Shown here one piece after another: positions 43,593-53,900 of a stretch of 64,000 nt of DNA (position 1 is the stretch's first letter; the number at the start of each line of letters is the position of its first letter). The notes under the pieces are model-generated. The model worked only from the letters and a program-made list of their open reading frames with translations. It ran no database searches and was not told the origin of the DNA. The DNA is from Taklimakanibacter deserti. Lineage in GTDB: Bacteria > Pseudomonadota > Alphaproteobacteria > Rhizobiales > Aestuariivirgaceae. A program made the position numbers and the translations under genes. The stretch is from NCBI GenBank assembly GCA_003574785.1, contig QORU01000004.1, positions 372,001 to 436,000 of the forward strand, in the 5' to 3' direction.

Positions 43593-45044
43593 TTAAAGCC
43601 CGAGCTTCTCCAGAAGCGGCGGCCAGGCGTCGCGCCAGGGCTTGGCCTCCTCGAAGGCCGCCGCGGCCCTGAGCACCGTCGGGTCGTCGAGATGGCGCCC
43701 GACGATCTGGAGCCCGATCGGCAGGCCGTCGCGGCTGAAGCCCGCGGGCACCGTCGCCGCCGGCTGGCCGGTGAAGTTGAACGGGAAGGTGAACACGAGC
43801 CAGCGGAACGGATGCACGATATGGCCGTCGATCTTCTCCGGTCCCTGGATATGGACCGGGAAGGGCGGCACGGCCAGCGTCGGCGTCAGCAGCAGGTCGT
43901 ATTTCGCCATGAAGCGCCACATCTTGTTGGCGACCGCCTTGCGCGTCATCAAGGCATTGGTGAAGTCCTCCGCCGTCCATGGCCGCATGATGAAGTCGAC
44001 CAGATGCGGCGTCATATGGGCTCCGTGCTTCGCCACCATCTCGCGCATGCCGCGCAGATCCGTCTCCGCTGCCACGATGGCCCAGAAGGCGCCGTAAGGA
44101 TCCTCGAAGCCGGGGTGAGCCACCTCGACCTTGCAGCCGAGATCGCGCTCGAACACCTTGACCGCCTCGCCCACGACGCGGCGCACTTCGGGATCGACCT
44201 TGGCATAGCCCCAGTCCGGACTATAGGCGACGCGCAGGCCCTTGATGCCGCCTCTCAGCACTTTCATCCAATCGAAGTCGGCTTTGGGCAGGCTCAGGCG
44301 GTCACGCGCATCGGGCCCTGAGATCACCGACAGCATCAAAGCGCTGTCCGCCACCGTGCGGCTCACCGGTCCGATATGCTCGAGGCTCTCCCAACTCGAC
44401 ACGCCCGGATAGCGCTCGTCCTTCGTGCCGGGATAGAGCGGCACGCGTCCCATCGACGCCTTGACGCCGACCAGGCCCGAATGCGCCGCCGGTATGCGGA
44501 TCGAGCCGCCGCCATCGCTCGCGATGGCGAAGGGACCGACGCCCGAGGCGACCGCGGCCCCCGATCCGGCACTCGAGCCGCCGGGCGTCAGCGCCAGGTT
44601 CCAGGGATTGCGCGTCGTCTCGAAGACCGGATTGTGGCCGACGCCGCTATAACCGAATTCCGGTACATTGGTCTTGCCGATGATGACGGCGCCCGCCTCC
44701 TTGAGGCGCTCGACGACGACATCGTCCTCGTCCGGCACGAAATCCTTATAGGCGATCGAGCCCGACACGGTCCTGACGCCCTTGGTGCAGACGAGGTCCT
44801 TGATCCCGATCGGCACGCCGGCGAGCGGTCCCACCTCCTCACCCTTGGCCAGGCGGCGGTCGATCCTCTGCGCGGCCTTGCGCGCGAGATCCGGTGTCGG
44901 CGTGCAGAACGCATGGATATGGGGCTCGAGCTTCTCCATGCGGGCGAGCACGGCTTCCGTCACTTCCTTGGCCGACACTTGCTTCTTGCGGATCATTCGC
45001 GCCAGCGTCACGGCGTCGGTTCTGCCAATCGGTTTATGCTGCAT
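43593..45044 (-). CDS. Amidase signature family hydrolase
   Basis: A 483-aa amidase-signature enzyme. The Ser-cisSer-Lys triad is visible: Lys in GIKDLVCTKG (about 81-90), cis-Ser and nucleophile in GGSSAGSGAAVASG (about 155-168) and SDGGGSIRIPA. ATG 45044 follows GAGAGAGGAC. Cytoplasmic, no signal peptide. A strong hairpin with U-run lies 32 nt before the start. The upstream isochorismatase-like gene is on the same strand. Substrate unknown; GatA is unlikely because gatC/gatB are absent and the family signature region differs. Confidence 0.88.
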   Translation of the reverse strand: MQHKPIGRTDAVTLARMIRKKQVSAKEVTEAVLARMEKLEPHIHAFCTPTPDLARKAAQRIDRRLAKGEEVGPLAGVPIGIKDLVCTKGVRTVSGSIAYKDFVPDEDDVVVERLKEAGAVIIGKTNVPEFGYSGVGHNPVFETTRNPWNLALTPGGSSAGSGAAVASGVGPFAIASDGGGSIRIPAAHSGLVGVKASMGRVPLYPGTKDERYPGVSSWESLEHIGPVSRTVADSALMLSVISGPDARDRLSLPKADFDWMKVLRGGIKGLRVAYSPDWGYAKVDPEVRRVVGEAVKVFERDLGCKVEVAHPGFEDPYGAFWAIVAAETDLRGMREMVAKHGAHMTPHLVDFIMRPWTAEDFTNALMTRKAVANKMWRFMAKYDLLLTPTLAVPPFPVHIQGPEKIDGHIVHPFRWLVFTFPFNFTGQPAATVPAGFSRDGLPIGLQIVGRHLDDPTVLRAAAAFEEAKPWRDAWPPLLEKLGL

Positions 45045-45075
45045 GTCCTCTCTCCCTGGCTCGGCCCTGAAAATG

Positions 45076-45125
45076 AAAAAGCCCCCAAGGCCGATCACGC
45101 GGATGATCGATCTTGAGGGCTTTTT
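45076..45125. terminator. Bidirectional intrinsic terminator upstream of amidase
   Basis: AAAAAGCCCCCAAG and CTTGAGGGCTTTTT pair around an inner GATCA/TGATC stem, giving a long near-perfect hairpin with T-runs on both sides. On the minus strand it would end transcription from the isochorismatase-like gene (stop at 45301), or attenuate transcription entering the amidase gene 32 nt further on. Confidence 0.8.
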
Positions 45126-45300
45126 CGCCGGATGTTCGCGGCATCGTCGCCGCGGATTATGGCTGCTGAAGAAGCCTATGACCCGGCTACCCGCCTGTCA
45201 ATGAAGGGGAGCCATACCGCTCGACTCGATCCATACCCTGCACGATCAGACGAACCTGCTCGCCGGTTCTTGCCATGACTGCATCTGACTTTCGGGGCAG

Positions 45301-45840
45301 TCAGACGAGTTCCAGATCGGAGCATGGGCACACCATCGCAGATCCACGAGGAGCGATGAAGCTCGCCCAGATGGCGTTGTGGTGTTCAATGATCTTTTCA
45401 GCGGGGAGATGAACTCTGTTCATCGTCGTGTGGCCGTCCGAGGGGACAATAGTCGAATAGCCGCGCGCCAGCGCGCTACGCACGGTAGTGTCGACGCAAT
45501 AATCGGTGGCACAGCCGGTTATGATCAGGCGTTCGATCGAATGGGATTGAAGGAATTCTTCGAGGCGTGTGTGCAGAAATGCATCGCATGACTTCTTTCG
45601 AATGATGGCGTCCTTCGAGCGCGCATCCAGCGTCGGAAGCAACTTCCACCCTGGCAGGTCCGGATGATGAGGATCGCTCTCGGGGCCGTCATGCTGAACG
45701 AAGATGACGGCGCCATTTCTTGTTCGCACGGCATCAGCAAGGCTGTTCAGTCGGTCAACGAGACCTGTTGCATCATGCCTGGGTGTTGCCTCGGTAAACG
45801 ACCCCTGCTGCATGTCGATAATGATCAGGGCATGCTCCAT
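45301..45840 (-). CDS. Isochorismatase-family cysteine hydrolase
   Basis: A 179-aa protein with the family triad: Asp in LIIIDMQQG (about residue 9), Lys in IRKKSCDAF and nucleophilic Cys in CATDYCVDTTV. The start is ATG 45840 (AGGTG upstream); the frame stays open 32 codons further without signal. Members hydrolyse amides such as nicotinamide, or small N-carbamoyl compounds. The terminator downstream separates it from the amidase, though both act on amide bonds and might share a pathway. Confidence 0.86.
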   Translation of the reverse strand: MEHALIIIDMQQGSFTEATPRHDATGLVDRLNSLADAVRTRNGAVIFVQHDGPESDPHHPDLPGWKLLPTLDARSKDAIIRKKSCDAFLHTRLEEFLQSHSIERLIITGCATDYCVDTTVRSALARGYSTIVPSDGHTTMNRVHLPAEKIIEHHNAIWASFIAPRGSAMVCPCSDLELV

Positions 45841-45942
45841 CGTGCAGGCACCTATCGAGTTGATCCCAGGCAACCTATACCATGCAGGCTGGACACGGGC
45901 CAGGTAAACAGTCGGATTGTCATGGCGCTTCCGCATGAAGTT

Positions 45943-47247
45943 TCAGGCCGGGAAGCCCATGATGTGGAGCGGCTCGGCCCTGCCCCGCAATTCGGCGTAA
46001 CCGAGATCGCGCCAGAGTGCCGGGTCTTCGCCCGCCGCTTTCACCGTGTCGGCCGAGGCGATGAGCATCACGTGATGGATTTTCGTCGCCTGCTCTAGCC
46101 GGTTGGCGATATTGACCGTGTCGCCGAGCACCGTGAATTCGAGCCGCGTGTCGTCGCCGATGGCGCCGATGAAGGCCTCGCCCTCATGCACGCCCATGCC
46201 GACCGTGATCGGATCGTCATCCGCCGCCACGCGCGCTTTGTTCCATTCCGCCAGCGCGCCGAGGATCGCCTTGGCGCAGGCGATGGCGCGCTTGGCATCG
46301 TCGGCTTGCGCATCGGGAACGCCGAACACCAGGAAGGCGCCATCGCCGATGAACTTGTCGACGATGCCGCCATGCTTCTCGGCCGCCATGCGGATGCGGG
46401 TGCGGAATTGGCCCATCACGGCGGCGAGCCGGGCCGGATCGAGCGCCTCTTCCATGGCGACCGAATTGCGGATGTCGATGAAGAGCAGCGCCACCCGGGC
46501 ACGGCGGCCGGATTTGAGCTCGCTGACATTGCCGGAGGCGAGGATGGGTGCGAGCTCGGTCGGCAGATAGCGCACCAGGTTGCTGCGCCGCGCCGTCTCT
46601 TCGAGGCCGCCGCGCAGCAGCTTCTGGCCGCGCGCCGCCGCCGCGATCAGGACGAGGCCGAAGAGCACGACCATCGCGAGCCTGGCGATATTCGCCGTCG
46701 GGCCGAAGAATTCGTAGATATGAAGGCCGACATCACTCTCCTCGCTGCCGGACCTCATTCCCTCGACACTGAAAGCGAGGCCGAGGAAGCCCAGCATCAG
46801 CACGAGGCTGTAGACCTGGACGGCGGGCCTGAGGCGCAGAGAACCGACCGCGAGCACGAGCAGTGCCGCAACCGCGCCCGGAAGGGCCGCGGCGAAGCGG
46901 CCCGGCAATCCCATTTCGGCGAGATCGCCGACGATAAAGAGACCGATGACGAGTATGTCGATGGTCACCGTGACATAAGCGAGCCAGCGCGACCAGAAAC
47001 CGAAACGCAGGAGCGCATAGGTCACGCCGCCGGTGAGGAACAAGACGCCGATGACGATCCGCGCCCCCATGCGTGTCTCGATGAGGCCCATATTCGGCAT
47101 GGGCATGGGCCCGCGGGTGAAGGCGAACTCGACCGCCAGGAACAAAGCGAGCGCCACCAGCATGCGCGCCACGGCCACGAACCTTTCCGTAGCGATATCG
47201 GCTTCGCGCAAGAGGGCTTCAGGGGCGCTTTCGGGCAGTCGCGACAT
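45943..47247 (-). CDS. Membrane-anchored class III adenylate/guanylate cyclase
   Basis: A 434-aa protein: six hydrophobic segments (about residues 25-205) and a cytoplasmic class-III cyclase domain (about 235-425). Metal-binding Asp residues are in LLFIDIRNSVAME and KFIGDGAFLVFG; the substrate-binding and transition-state residues are in LGDTVNIANRLEQATK. It makes cAMP from ATP, or possibly cGMP. It is divergent from AMP nucleosidase with only 48 nt between starts, so the promoters probably interact. Confidence 0.9.
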   Translation of the reverse strand: MSRLPESAPEALLREADIATERFVAVARMLVALALFLAVEFAFTRGPMPMPNMGLIETRMGARIVIGVLFLTGGVTYALLRFGFWSRWLAYVTVTIDILVIGLFIVGDLAEMGLPGRFAAALPGAVAALLVLAVGSLRLRPAVQVYSLVLMLGFLGLAFSVEGMRSGSEESDVGLHIYEFFGPTANIARLAMVVLFGLVLIAAAARGQKLLRGGLEETARRSNLVRYLPTELAPILASGNVSELKSGRRARVALLFIDIRNSVAMEEALDPARLAAVMGQFRTRIRMAAEKHGGIVDKFIGDGAFLVFGVPDAQADDAKRAIACAKAILGALAEWNKARVAADDDPITVGMGVHEGEAFIGAIGDDTRLEFTVLGDTVNIANRLEQATKIHHVMLIASADTVKAAGEDPALWRDLGYAELRGRAEPLHIMGFPA

Positions 47248-47295
47248 GAGGGCGTCCAGCTACTGGGATTCGGCGGTTCATGCTATAGCACCGGC

Positions 47296-48777
47296 ATGAA
47301 TCGCCCGGAAAACCTTGCAACTACGGATTCACTGACACCCGAGGCCGCCGTCGAGCGCCTGATCGCGCTGCATGAGGAAGCGGTTGAGGCGCTGCGCCAG
47401 GCGCTCGAGCGCTTCTTCGCCAAGGGCCTGCCGCCCTCCTCCAAGGAACGCGCCCGCTTCCGCTATCCGGAACTGCGCCTCGTCTATGGCTCCGGACAAG
47501 CGCAGCCGTCTCTCTCCCGCGCCTATGCGAAATTCGAGAGCCCCGGCATCTATGCCACGACCATCACCCAACCCCGCGCCTTCCGCCATTATCTCATCGA
47601 GCAGCTCGAGCTTCTGGTCGCCGACTATCCGACCACCATCGAGGTGAGCCGCAGCGACGAGGACATCCCCTATCCTTATGTCCTCGACAAGGGCGACGAG
47701 CTCGGCCGCGACAACATCTCGGCCGCCGAGCTCGCCCGCCACTTCCCGGCTCCCGCACTTTCCGCGGTCGGCGATGAGATCGCCGACGGCCTGTGGACGC
47801 CGCCCAAGGGCGAGCCCATGCCGCTCGCTCTCTTCGACGCCACGCGCACCGATTATTCGCTGAAGCGCATTGTCCACTACACCGGCACCGACTGGCGCCA
47901 TGTCCAGCCCTGGATCCTGCTCACCAACTATCATCGCTATGTCGACCAGTTCGTCACCTGGGGCATCGCGCAGATCAGAGGCGACAGTCCCTATGACGCG
48001 CTGGCGCTGCCGGGCGGCATCACCATCGGCCGCGACGGCATGGCGATCCAGGAGTCGGAGATGGCCATCACCTCTTCGCCCTGGCATCGCTTCCAGATGC
48101 CGGCCTATCACTTGCTGCGCAAGGACCGCGAGGGCGGCGTCAGCCTGGTCAATATCGGCGTCGGCTCATCCAACGCCAAGAACATCACCGACCATCTCGC
48201 CGTGCTGCGCCCGCATTGCTGGCTGATGATCGGCCATTGCGGGGGCCTGCGCCAATCGCAGCGCATCGGCGACTATGTGCTGGCCCATGCGTATTTCCGC
48301 CAGGACCGCATCCTCGACGGCGCCGTGCCGCCCGACATCCCGATACCGGCGCTGGCGGAAGTCCAGGTCGCGCTGCAGGAAGCGGCCGCCAATGTGACGG
48401 GCGACCGCCGCGAGGCGCTGAAGGCGCGTTTGCGCACCGGCACCGTCGTCACCAATGACGACCGCAATTGGGAATTGCGCTGGTCGCAGGAGCGCCGGCG
48501 CATCAACCTGTCGCGCGCCATCGCCGTCGACATGGAATCGGGCACCGTTGCCGCGCAAGGCTACCGCCTGCGCGTGCCCTACGGCACCTTGCTCTGCGTC
48601 TCCGACAAGCCGCTCCATGGCGAGATCAAATTGCCGGGCGCCGCCAATGCCTTCTATGACAGGGCCGTCGGCGAGCATCTGATGATCGGGCTCGCCGCCG
48701 TCGACCTGTTGCGCCGCGAGCTCAAGCAGCTCCATTCGCGCAAGCTCAGGAGTTTCGACGAGCCGCCGTTCAGGTAA
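47296..48777 (+). CDS. amn: AMP nucleosidase
   Basis: A 493-aa enzyme splitting AMP to adenine and ribose-5-phosphate. It has an N-terminal AMP-nucleosidase domain (1-180) and a C-terminal nucleoside-phosphorylase-fold domain (about 280-480), with IGVGSSNAKNITDHLAVL, MIGHCGGLR and AVDMESGTVAAQGYR, the last carrying the substrate-binding Glu. Length agrees with the E. coli enzyme (484 aa). ATG 47296 directly after a short divergent promoter. An open frame reaching upstream to 46186 is antisense to the cyclase and rejected. Confidence 0.93.
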   Translation: MNRPENLATTDSLTPEAAVERLIALHEEAVEALRQALERFFAKGLPPSSKERARFRYPELRLVYGSGQAQPSLSRAYAKFESPGIYATTITQPRAFRHYLIEQLELLVADYPTTIEVSRSDEDIPYPYVLDKGDELGRDNISAAELARHFPAPALSAVGDEIADGLWTPPKGEPMPLALFDATRTDYSLKRIVHYTGTDWRHVQPWILLTNYHRYVDQFVTWGIAQIRGDSPYDALALPGGITIGRDGMAIQESEMAITSSPWHRFQMPAYHLLRKDREGGVSLVNIGVGSSNAKNITDHLAVLRPHCWLMIGHCGGLRQSQRIGDYVLAHAYFRQDRILDGAVPPDIPIPALAEVQVALQEAAANVTGDRREALKARLRTGTVVTNDDRNWELRWSQERRRINLSRAIAVDMESGTVAAQGYRLRVPYGTLLCVSDKPLHGEIKLPGAANAFYDRAVGEHLMIGLAAVDLLRRELKQLHSRKLRSFDEPPFR

Positions 48778-48791
48778 TGGCTTTCATTACC

Positions 48792-48813
48792 TGACGATTT
48801 ACGATTTTCGTCA
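48792..48813. promoter_or_regulatory. TetR operator copy 1
   Basis: 22-bp site TGACGA-N10-TCGTCA with inner ACGA-TTT-TCGT symmetry, 62 nt before the tetR-type start. Shares sequence with copies 2 and 3. Confidence 0.75.
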
Positions 48814-48837
48814 CTTTTTACCTTGACTCAAACTTTG

Positions 48838-48859
48838 TGACGGTTTACGATTTTCGTCA
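48838..48859. promoter_or_regulatory. TetR operator copy 2
   Basis: TGACGG-N10-TCGTCA; the N10 core TTTACGATTT is identical to copy 1. It ends 16 nt before the regulator's ATG, so binding would block its own expression. Copies 1 and 2 are 46 bp apart (start to start). Confidence 0.75.
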
Positions 48860-48875
48860 CCTTTCAGAGGCGTGA

Positions 48876-49484
48876 ATGACTGTTCAGACAAAAACCAAGC
48901 CCGACGACACAAGAGCGCGGATCATCGAGACCGCGGAGGCTCTGTTCCGCCGGATGGGCTTTGCCAAGACGGCGGTCGCCGATATCGCTGCCGAGCTGGG
49001 CATGTCGCCGGCCAATATCTACCGCTTCTTCTCGTCCAAGCACGCCATTGTGGAAGCGATCTGCCAGAAGGCCCTGGCCGAGCTCGAGGCGGAGGCTTGG
49101 GCGGTCGCCCGTTCGCCCGGCCCCGCGAGCCAGCGCCTCGAAGATCTCATCATGGCGACTGTGAACTACCATAAAGAGAACTTCCTGACCGAGCGGCGCG
49201 TCCATGACATGGTTCTTGTGGCGATCGAGCACAGCTGGGATGTCATCCGCGCGCATAAGCAAGTGATGCATTCGATCGCCGAGCGCATCTTGCGCGAAGG
49301 CATCGCGGCAGGCGAGTTCGAGCCGGTCGATCCGGCCCAAACCGCAAGGCATATCATGCGCTCGCTCGTCGCCTTCTTGCATCCGGTGCTGATCGTCCAG
49401 TGCCTCGAGGACCACGAGGATCTCGAGACCGAGCCGCGCGCCGCCTTGCGCTTCCTCCTCCGTTCCATCACGCCCAGGCGCTGA
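48876..49484 (+). CDS. TetR-family repressor of the RND efflux operon
   Basis: A 202-aa TetR protein: helix-turn-helix at about 15-60 (RIIETAEALFRRMGFAKTAVADIAAELGMSPANIYRFFSSK) and helical ligand domain. It is first in the run with membrane-fusion protein and RND pump. Two 22-bp operators precede it and a third precedes the membrane-fusion gene, so it most likely represses itself and the pump until a drug-like ligand binds. ATG 48876 follows AGAGG. Confidence 0.9.
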   Translation: MTVQTKTKPDDTRARIIETAEALFRRMGFAKTAVADIAAELGMSPANIYRFFSSKHAIVEAICQKALAELEAEAWAVARSPGPASQRLEDLIMATVNYHKENFLTERRVHDMVLVAIEHSWDVIRAHKQVMHSIAERILREGIAAGEFEPVDPAQTARHIMRSLVAFLHPVLIVQCLEDHEDLETEPRAALRFLLRSITPRR

Positions 49485-49528
49485 TCCCATGAAGCACCAT
49501 CCTTTCAGCTCTTGGCGCGCCCAAAAAC

Positions 49529-49550
49529 TGACGATCTATGCATTTCGTCA
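49529..49550. promoter_or_regulatory. TetR operator copy 3, before efflux genes
   Basis: TGACGA-N10-TCGTCA with core TCTATGCATT, 35 nt before the membrane-fusion protein start. Implies a separate regulated promoter between the regulator and the pump genes. Confidence 0.7.
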
Positions 49551-49584
49551 CTCATCATTGTTCAGTCGATTGTGGAGTACCGCC

Positions 49585-50661
49585 ATGCCCAGCTCTTTGC
49601 TCCAGCCTTTCGCCGCTCTTGCTTTGCTGATCGTTCTCGCCGGCTGTGACGCCCAGACCGCACCTGCGCCCAAGGCCGGACGGCCGGTACAGGTGCAAGC
49701 GGTCAGCTTCAACAACGAGGCCATGTCCCGCGACTTCGTCGGTGTCGTGCGGGCGCGCTATGAATCGGACCTGAGCTTCCGTGTCGCCGGCAAGATGATC
49801 GCCCGCAAGGTGAATGTCGGCGACCATGTCCGCGCCGGTGACATCATTGCGGAACTCGACTCGCAGGATCTGCAGCTGGAAGCGCAATCGGCCGAGGCTG
49901 AATTCGCCGCTGCCACATCGAATCTCGATCAGGCCGCGGCCGATCTGAAGCGCTACACGAAACTGAAGGAACGTGGCTTCGCCTCCAATGCCGACTACGA
50001 TCGAAAGAAGGCGGCGAATGACGAGGCGGAAGGGCGGATGGAGCGCGCCAGGCGTTCCCTCGACCTCGCCCGCAACCAGCTCGCCTATGCCGAGCTCAAG
50101 GCCGACGCCGATGGCGTGATCACCGCGACGCTTGCTGAACCGGGTCAGGTCGTCGCCATCGGCCAGGGCGTGGCGCGGCTTGCACGCGATGGCGCCAAGG
50201 AAGCTTTGGTCGCCCTGCCCGAAACCTGGCTCGGCGAGGCACGCAACGCGCAGGCGACGGTTCGCCTGTGGACCGATCGCGACAAGATCTTCGCCGCGCA
50301 TCTGCGCGAGCTTTCGCCCCAGGCCGACGCCGCGACCCGCACCTATGCGGCGCGCTTCGATATCGAGGATGCGGACTCGACCGTCGCCTTCGGCATGACC
50401 ACCACCGTGACGCTGTCGCGGGCGAGCGATGAACGGGCGGCGAGATTGCCGCTCTCGGCCATCCTCAATCGCGGCAAGGGCCCTTCGGTATTTCTGGTCG
50501 ATGCCTCGGACACTCTGGAGCTGCGCCCGGTGACGGTCGCCTCCTTCACGGAAGATGCGGCGGTCGTGACCTCGGGCATCAGCGATGGCGACAAAATCGT
50601 GACGCTCGGTGTCCAGAAGCTCGAAGCGGGCGCCAAGGTCCGCGTCGTCGAAGCCGAGTAG
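49585..50661 (+). CDS. RND efflux membrane-fusion lipoprotein
   Basis: A 358-aa periplasmic adaptor of AcrA/HlyD type. The lipobox LAGC (Cys about 21) gives a lipid anchor. Biotinyl-lipoyl-like halves (FRVAGKMIARKVNVGDHVRAG and AYAELKADADGVIT) flank a coiled-coil hairpin (about 95-165). The start ATG 49585 has TGGAG upstream; an earlier in-frame ATG at 49489 would place operator 3 inside the gene. It connects the RND pump to an outer-membrane channel, which is not encoded here. Confidence 0.9.
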   Translation: MPSSLLQPFAALALLIVLAGCDAQTAPAPKAGRPVQVQAVSFNNEAMSRDFVGVVRARYESDLSFRVAGKMIARKVNVGDHVRAGDIIAELDSQDLQLEAQSAEAEFAAATSNLDQAAADLKRYTKLKERGFASNADYDRKKAANDEAEGRMERARRSLDLARNQLAYAELKADADGVITATLAEPGQVVAIGQGVARLARDGAKEALVALPETWLGEARNAQATVRLWTDRDKIFAAHLRELSPQADAATRTYAARFDIEDADSTVAFGMTTTVTLSRASDERAARLPLSAILNRGKGPSVFLVDASDTLELRPVTVASFTEDAAVVTSGISDGDKIVTLGVQKLEAGAKVRVVEAE

Positions 50662-50697
50662 AACGGGGCCGTTGCTCATGAGAATTCACCAGGATTC

Positions 50698-50857
50698 CCC
50701 CTCTCCCGTTGCGAAGCAATGGGAGAGGGTGCCCGAAGGGCGGGTGAGGGCTCTTTGTCTCAGCAGGGAGTACTCGTTGAGAGTAGAGCACGCTGCGCGA
50801 AAGAGCCCTCATCCGGCCTTCGGCCACCTTCTCCCACGCTGCGCGCGGGAGAAGGGA
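50698..50857. repeat. REP-like palindromic cluster between adaptor and pump genes
   Basis: CCCTCTCCC/GGGAGAGGG hairpin at about 50699-50730, a long inverted pair GAGGGCTCTTT / AAAGAGCCCTC (about 50747 and 50802), and CCTTCTCCC/GGGAGAAGG (about 50827-50854). Same layout as the cluster at 17612-17760. It interrupts the efflux operon and may reduce read-through. Confidence 0.7.
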
Positions 50858-50901
50858 AGCAAAACTTCAAATGCGACGGCAGCGGAGATCGGGAGAGCGC
50901 C

Positions 50902-53900
50902 ATGAAAGGGATCAACCTGTCCGAATGGGCGATCACGCATCGGGCGCTCGTTCTGTTCCTGATCATCCTGCTTGCCGGTGCGGGCACCTATTCTTACCTC
51001 AATCTCGGGCGCGCCGAGGATCCCTCCTTCACCATCAAGACCATGGTGGTGAGCGCCGCATGGCCCGGCGCCACGGCCGGCGAAATGCAGTCCCAGGTCG
51101 CCGACAAGATCGAGAAGAAGCTGCAGGAGCTTCCCTATCTCGATCGCGTCGAAAGCTATTCCAGGCCCGGCGTGTCCTTCATCCGCGTCTTCCTCACCGA
51201 TCAGACACCACCGGCCGAGGTGCAGGATCTGTGGTACCAAGTCCGCAAGAAGATCACCGACATCCGCGGTGACCTGCCGGCCGGCATTGTCGGCCCGAGC
51301 TTCAACGACGAATATGGCGATGTCTATTCCGCCCTCTATATGCTGACCGCCGACGGTCTGAGCCCGGCCGAGCTGAAGTCCCGGGCCGAAGACATCAGGC
51401 AGCGTCTCTTACGCGTTCCGAACGTGAACAAGGTCGACCTCATCGGCGAGCGGCCGCAGCGCATCTTCATCGAATTCAGCCATACTAGGCTCGCGACATT
51501 GGGCGTGACACCCCAGCAGATCTTCGACAGCGTCGCCCGGCAGAACGCCGTCGTCTCGGGAGGCGCCATCGACACCACCGCCGACCGCATCAATCTCCGG
51601 GTGACCGGCGCATTCACCGGCACCGAAGCCATTGCCGCGGTGCCGATCGAGGCCGAGGGCCGTGTCTTCCGTCTTGGCGACATTGCGACCGTCACGCGCG
51701 GTTATGAGGATCCGCCGGGCTTCATCGTCCGTGAAGGCGGCAAGCCGGCGCTCGGCATCGGCGTCTCGATGGCGGCCGGCGCCAATATCGTAGCACTCGG
51801 CCATGATCTCGATCATGAAATGGCGGCGATCGTCGCCGAGCTCCCGGTCGGGATCGATGTCACCCAGATCGCCGATCAGCCGCATATTGTCGATGAGTCG
51901 GTCTCCGAGTTCATCCACACCTTCGCGGAAGCTTTGGGCATCGTGCTCGTCGTCGGGTTCCTGTCGCTCGGCTGGCGTACCGGCATCGTCGTCGCCTTGT
52001 CGGTGCCGCTGGTGCTGGCGATCGTGTTCATCGTCATGTACGCGGCCGGCCTCGATCTTCACCGGATCACGCTGGGCGCGCTCATCATCGCGCTGGGCCT
52101 CCTGGTCGACGATGCGATCATCGCCATCGAGATGATGGTGGTGAAGATGGAACAAGGCTGGGACCGGGCGCGCGCCGCCACTTTCGCCTGGACGTCGACC
52201 GCCTTCCCGATGCTGACCGGAACCTTGGTCACGGCGGCGGGCTTCCTGCCGGTAGGCTTTGCGCGCTCGAGCTCCGGCGAATATGCCGGCGGCATCTTCT
52301 GGATCGTCGGCCTCGCTTTGATTGCTTCATGGATCGTCGCCGTGGTGTTCACGCCCTATCTCGGGTTCAAGCTCTTGCCCGACTTCGCCAAGCATTCCGC
52401 GCACCATGATCCAGGCGCGATCTATGACACGCGGCTTTATCGGCGCCTGCGCGCGCTGATCGCCTGGTGCCTGAGCTGGCGCGTGACCGTGGTCGTGATC
52501 ACCGTGGCGATGTTCGCTGTCTCCATTGCAGGCTTTGGTCTGGTGCAGCAGCAGTTCTTCCCGACCTCCACCCGTTCCGAGTTGTTCTTCGAGATGCGCT
52601 TGCCGGAAGGAACGGCAATCGGCGTCACCGATGCAACCGCGAAGAAGGCGGAGCGCCTCCTGGGCGGCGATCCCGATATACTGACCTACACGACCTATGT
52701 CGGCCAGGGTTCGCCGCGCTTCTGGCTGGGTCTTAATCCCGTATTGCCGAATACCAACTTCGCCCAGATCGTCATCGTCACCAAGGATCTCGAAGCACGC
52801 GAACGCGTCCGGACGCGCCTCGACAAGGCCGTGACCGAGGGCGCCCTGCCCGAGGCGCGTGTCCGCATCGATCGCTTCGTGTTCGGGCCGCCGGTGGGCT
52901 TTCCGGTGCAGTTCCGCATCATCGGGCCCGATCCGCTCAAGGTGCGCGACATCGCCGAGGAGGTCCGCCAGGTCATGGCGGCAAATCCCAAGATCATCGA
53001 GCCCCAGCTCGATTGGGGCGAGCAGGTGAAGTCGATCCGCCTCGAAGTGGATCAGGATAGGGCTCGCGCCCTTGGCCTTACGCCTGAGGATGTCGCTCAG
53101 ACCCTTCAGACCCTGCTTTCAGGCCATACCGTCACCCAATACCGCGAAGGCATCGAGAATATCGACGTCGTGGCACGCGCCGTCCCCGCCGAGCGTCTCA
53201 AGCTCGACCAGCTTCCGGCGCTGACGATCGCCACGCGCAACGGCATCGCCGTGCCCCTGTCGCAGATCGCCCGCCTCAATTTCGAATATGAAGAGCCGAT
53301 TCTGTGGCGGCGCAATCGCGATCTCGTGCTGACCGTGCGTGGCGACATCATCGACGGGGTCCAGGCCCCCGATGTCAGCACCGAGATGCTGCCGAAACTC
53401 GCAAGCATCAAGGCTGACTTGCCCTATGGATACCGCATCGAGACCGGCGGCTCGATCGAGGAGAGCGCCAAGGCGAATGCCGCACTTGTCGCTGTTTTCC
53501 CGGTGATGGCGATCGTCATGCTGGCGCTGCTGATGATCCAGCTGCAGAGCTTCTCGCGGCTCGCTCTGGTGTTCGTGACCGCGCCGCTCGGCATCATCGG
53601 CGCCACCGCCGCCCTTCTCGTCGCCAACAATCCGTTTGGTTTCGTGGCGCTGCTTGGCTTGATCGCTCTTGCCGGGATGATCATGCGCAACACCGTCATC
53701 CTGGTCGACCAGATCGATCACGATATCGCCGAAGGCCACACGCCTTATCAGGCAATCATCGATGCGACGGTGCGCCGTGCCCGCCCGGTCGTGCTGACGG
53801 CACTCGCCGCCATCCTCGGCATGATCCCGCTGGCGCGCAGCATCTTCTGGGGACCAATGGCGATCACCATCATGGGCGGCCTGCTCGTCGCGACGGTCCT

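Noticed and set aside
43593..45044. GatA subunit of Glu-tRNA amidotransferase
   Set aside because: No gatB or gatC is adjacent and the protein matches stand-alone amidases in layout.
46186..47295. Rightward open frame joined to AMP nucleosidase
   Set aside because: It is antisense to the adenylate cyclase; AMP nucleosidase similarity begins at 47296 after a clear divergent promoter gap.
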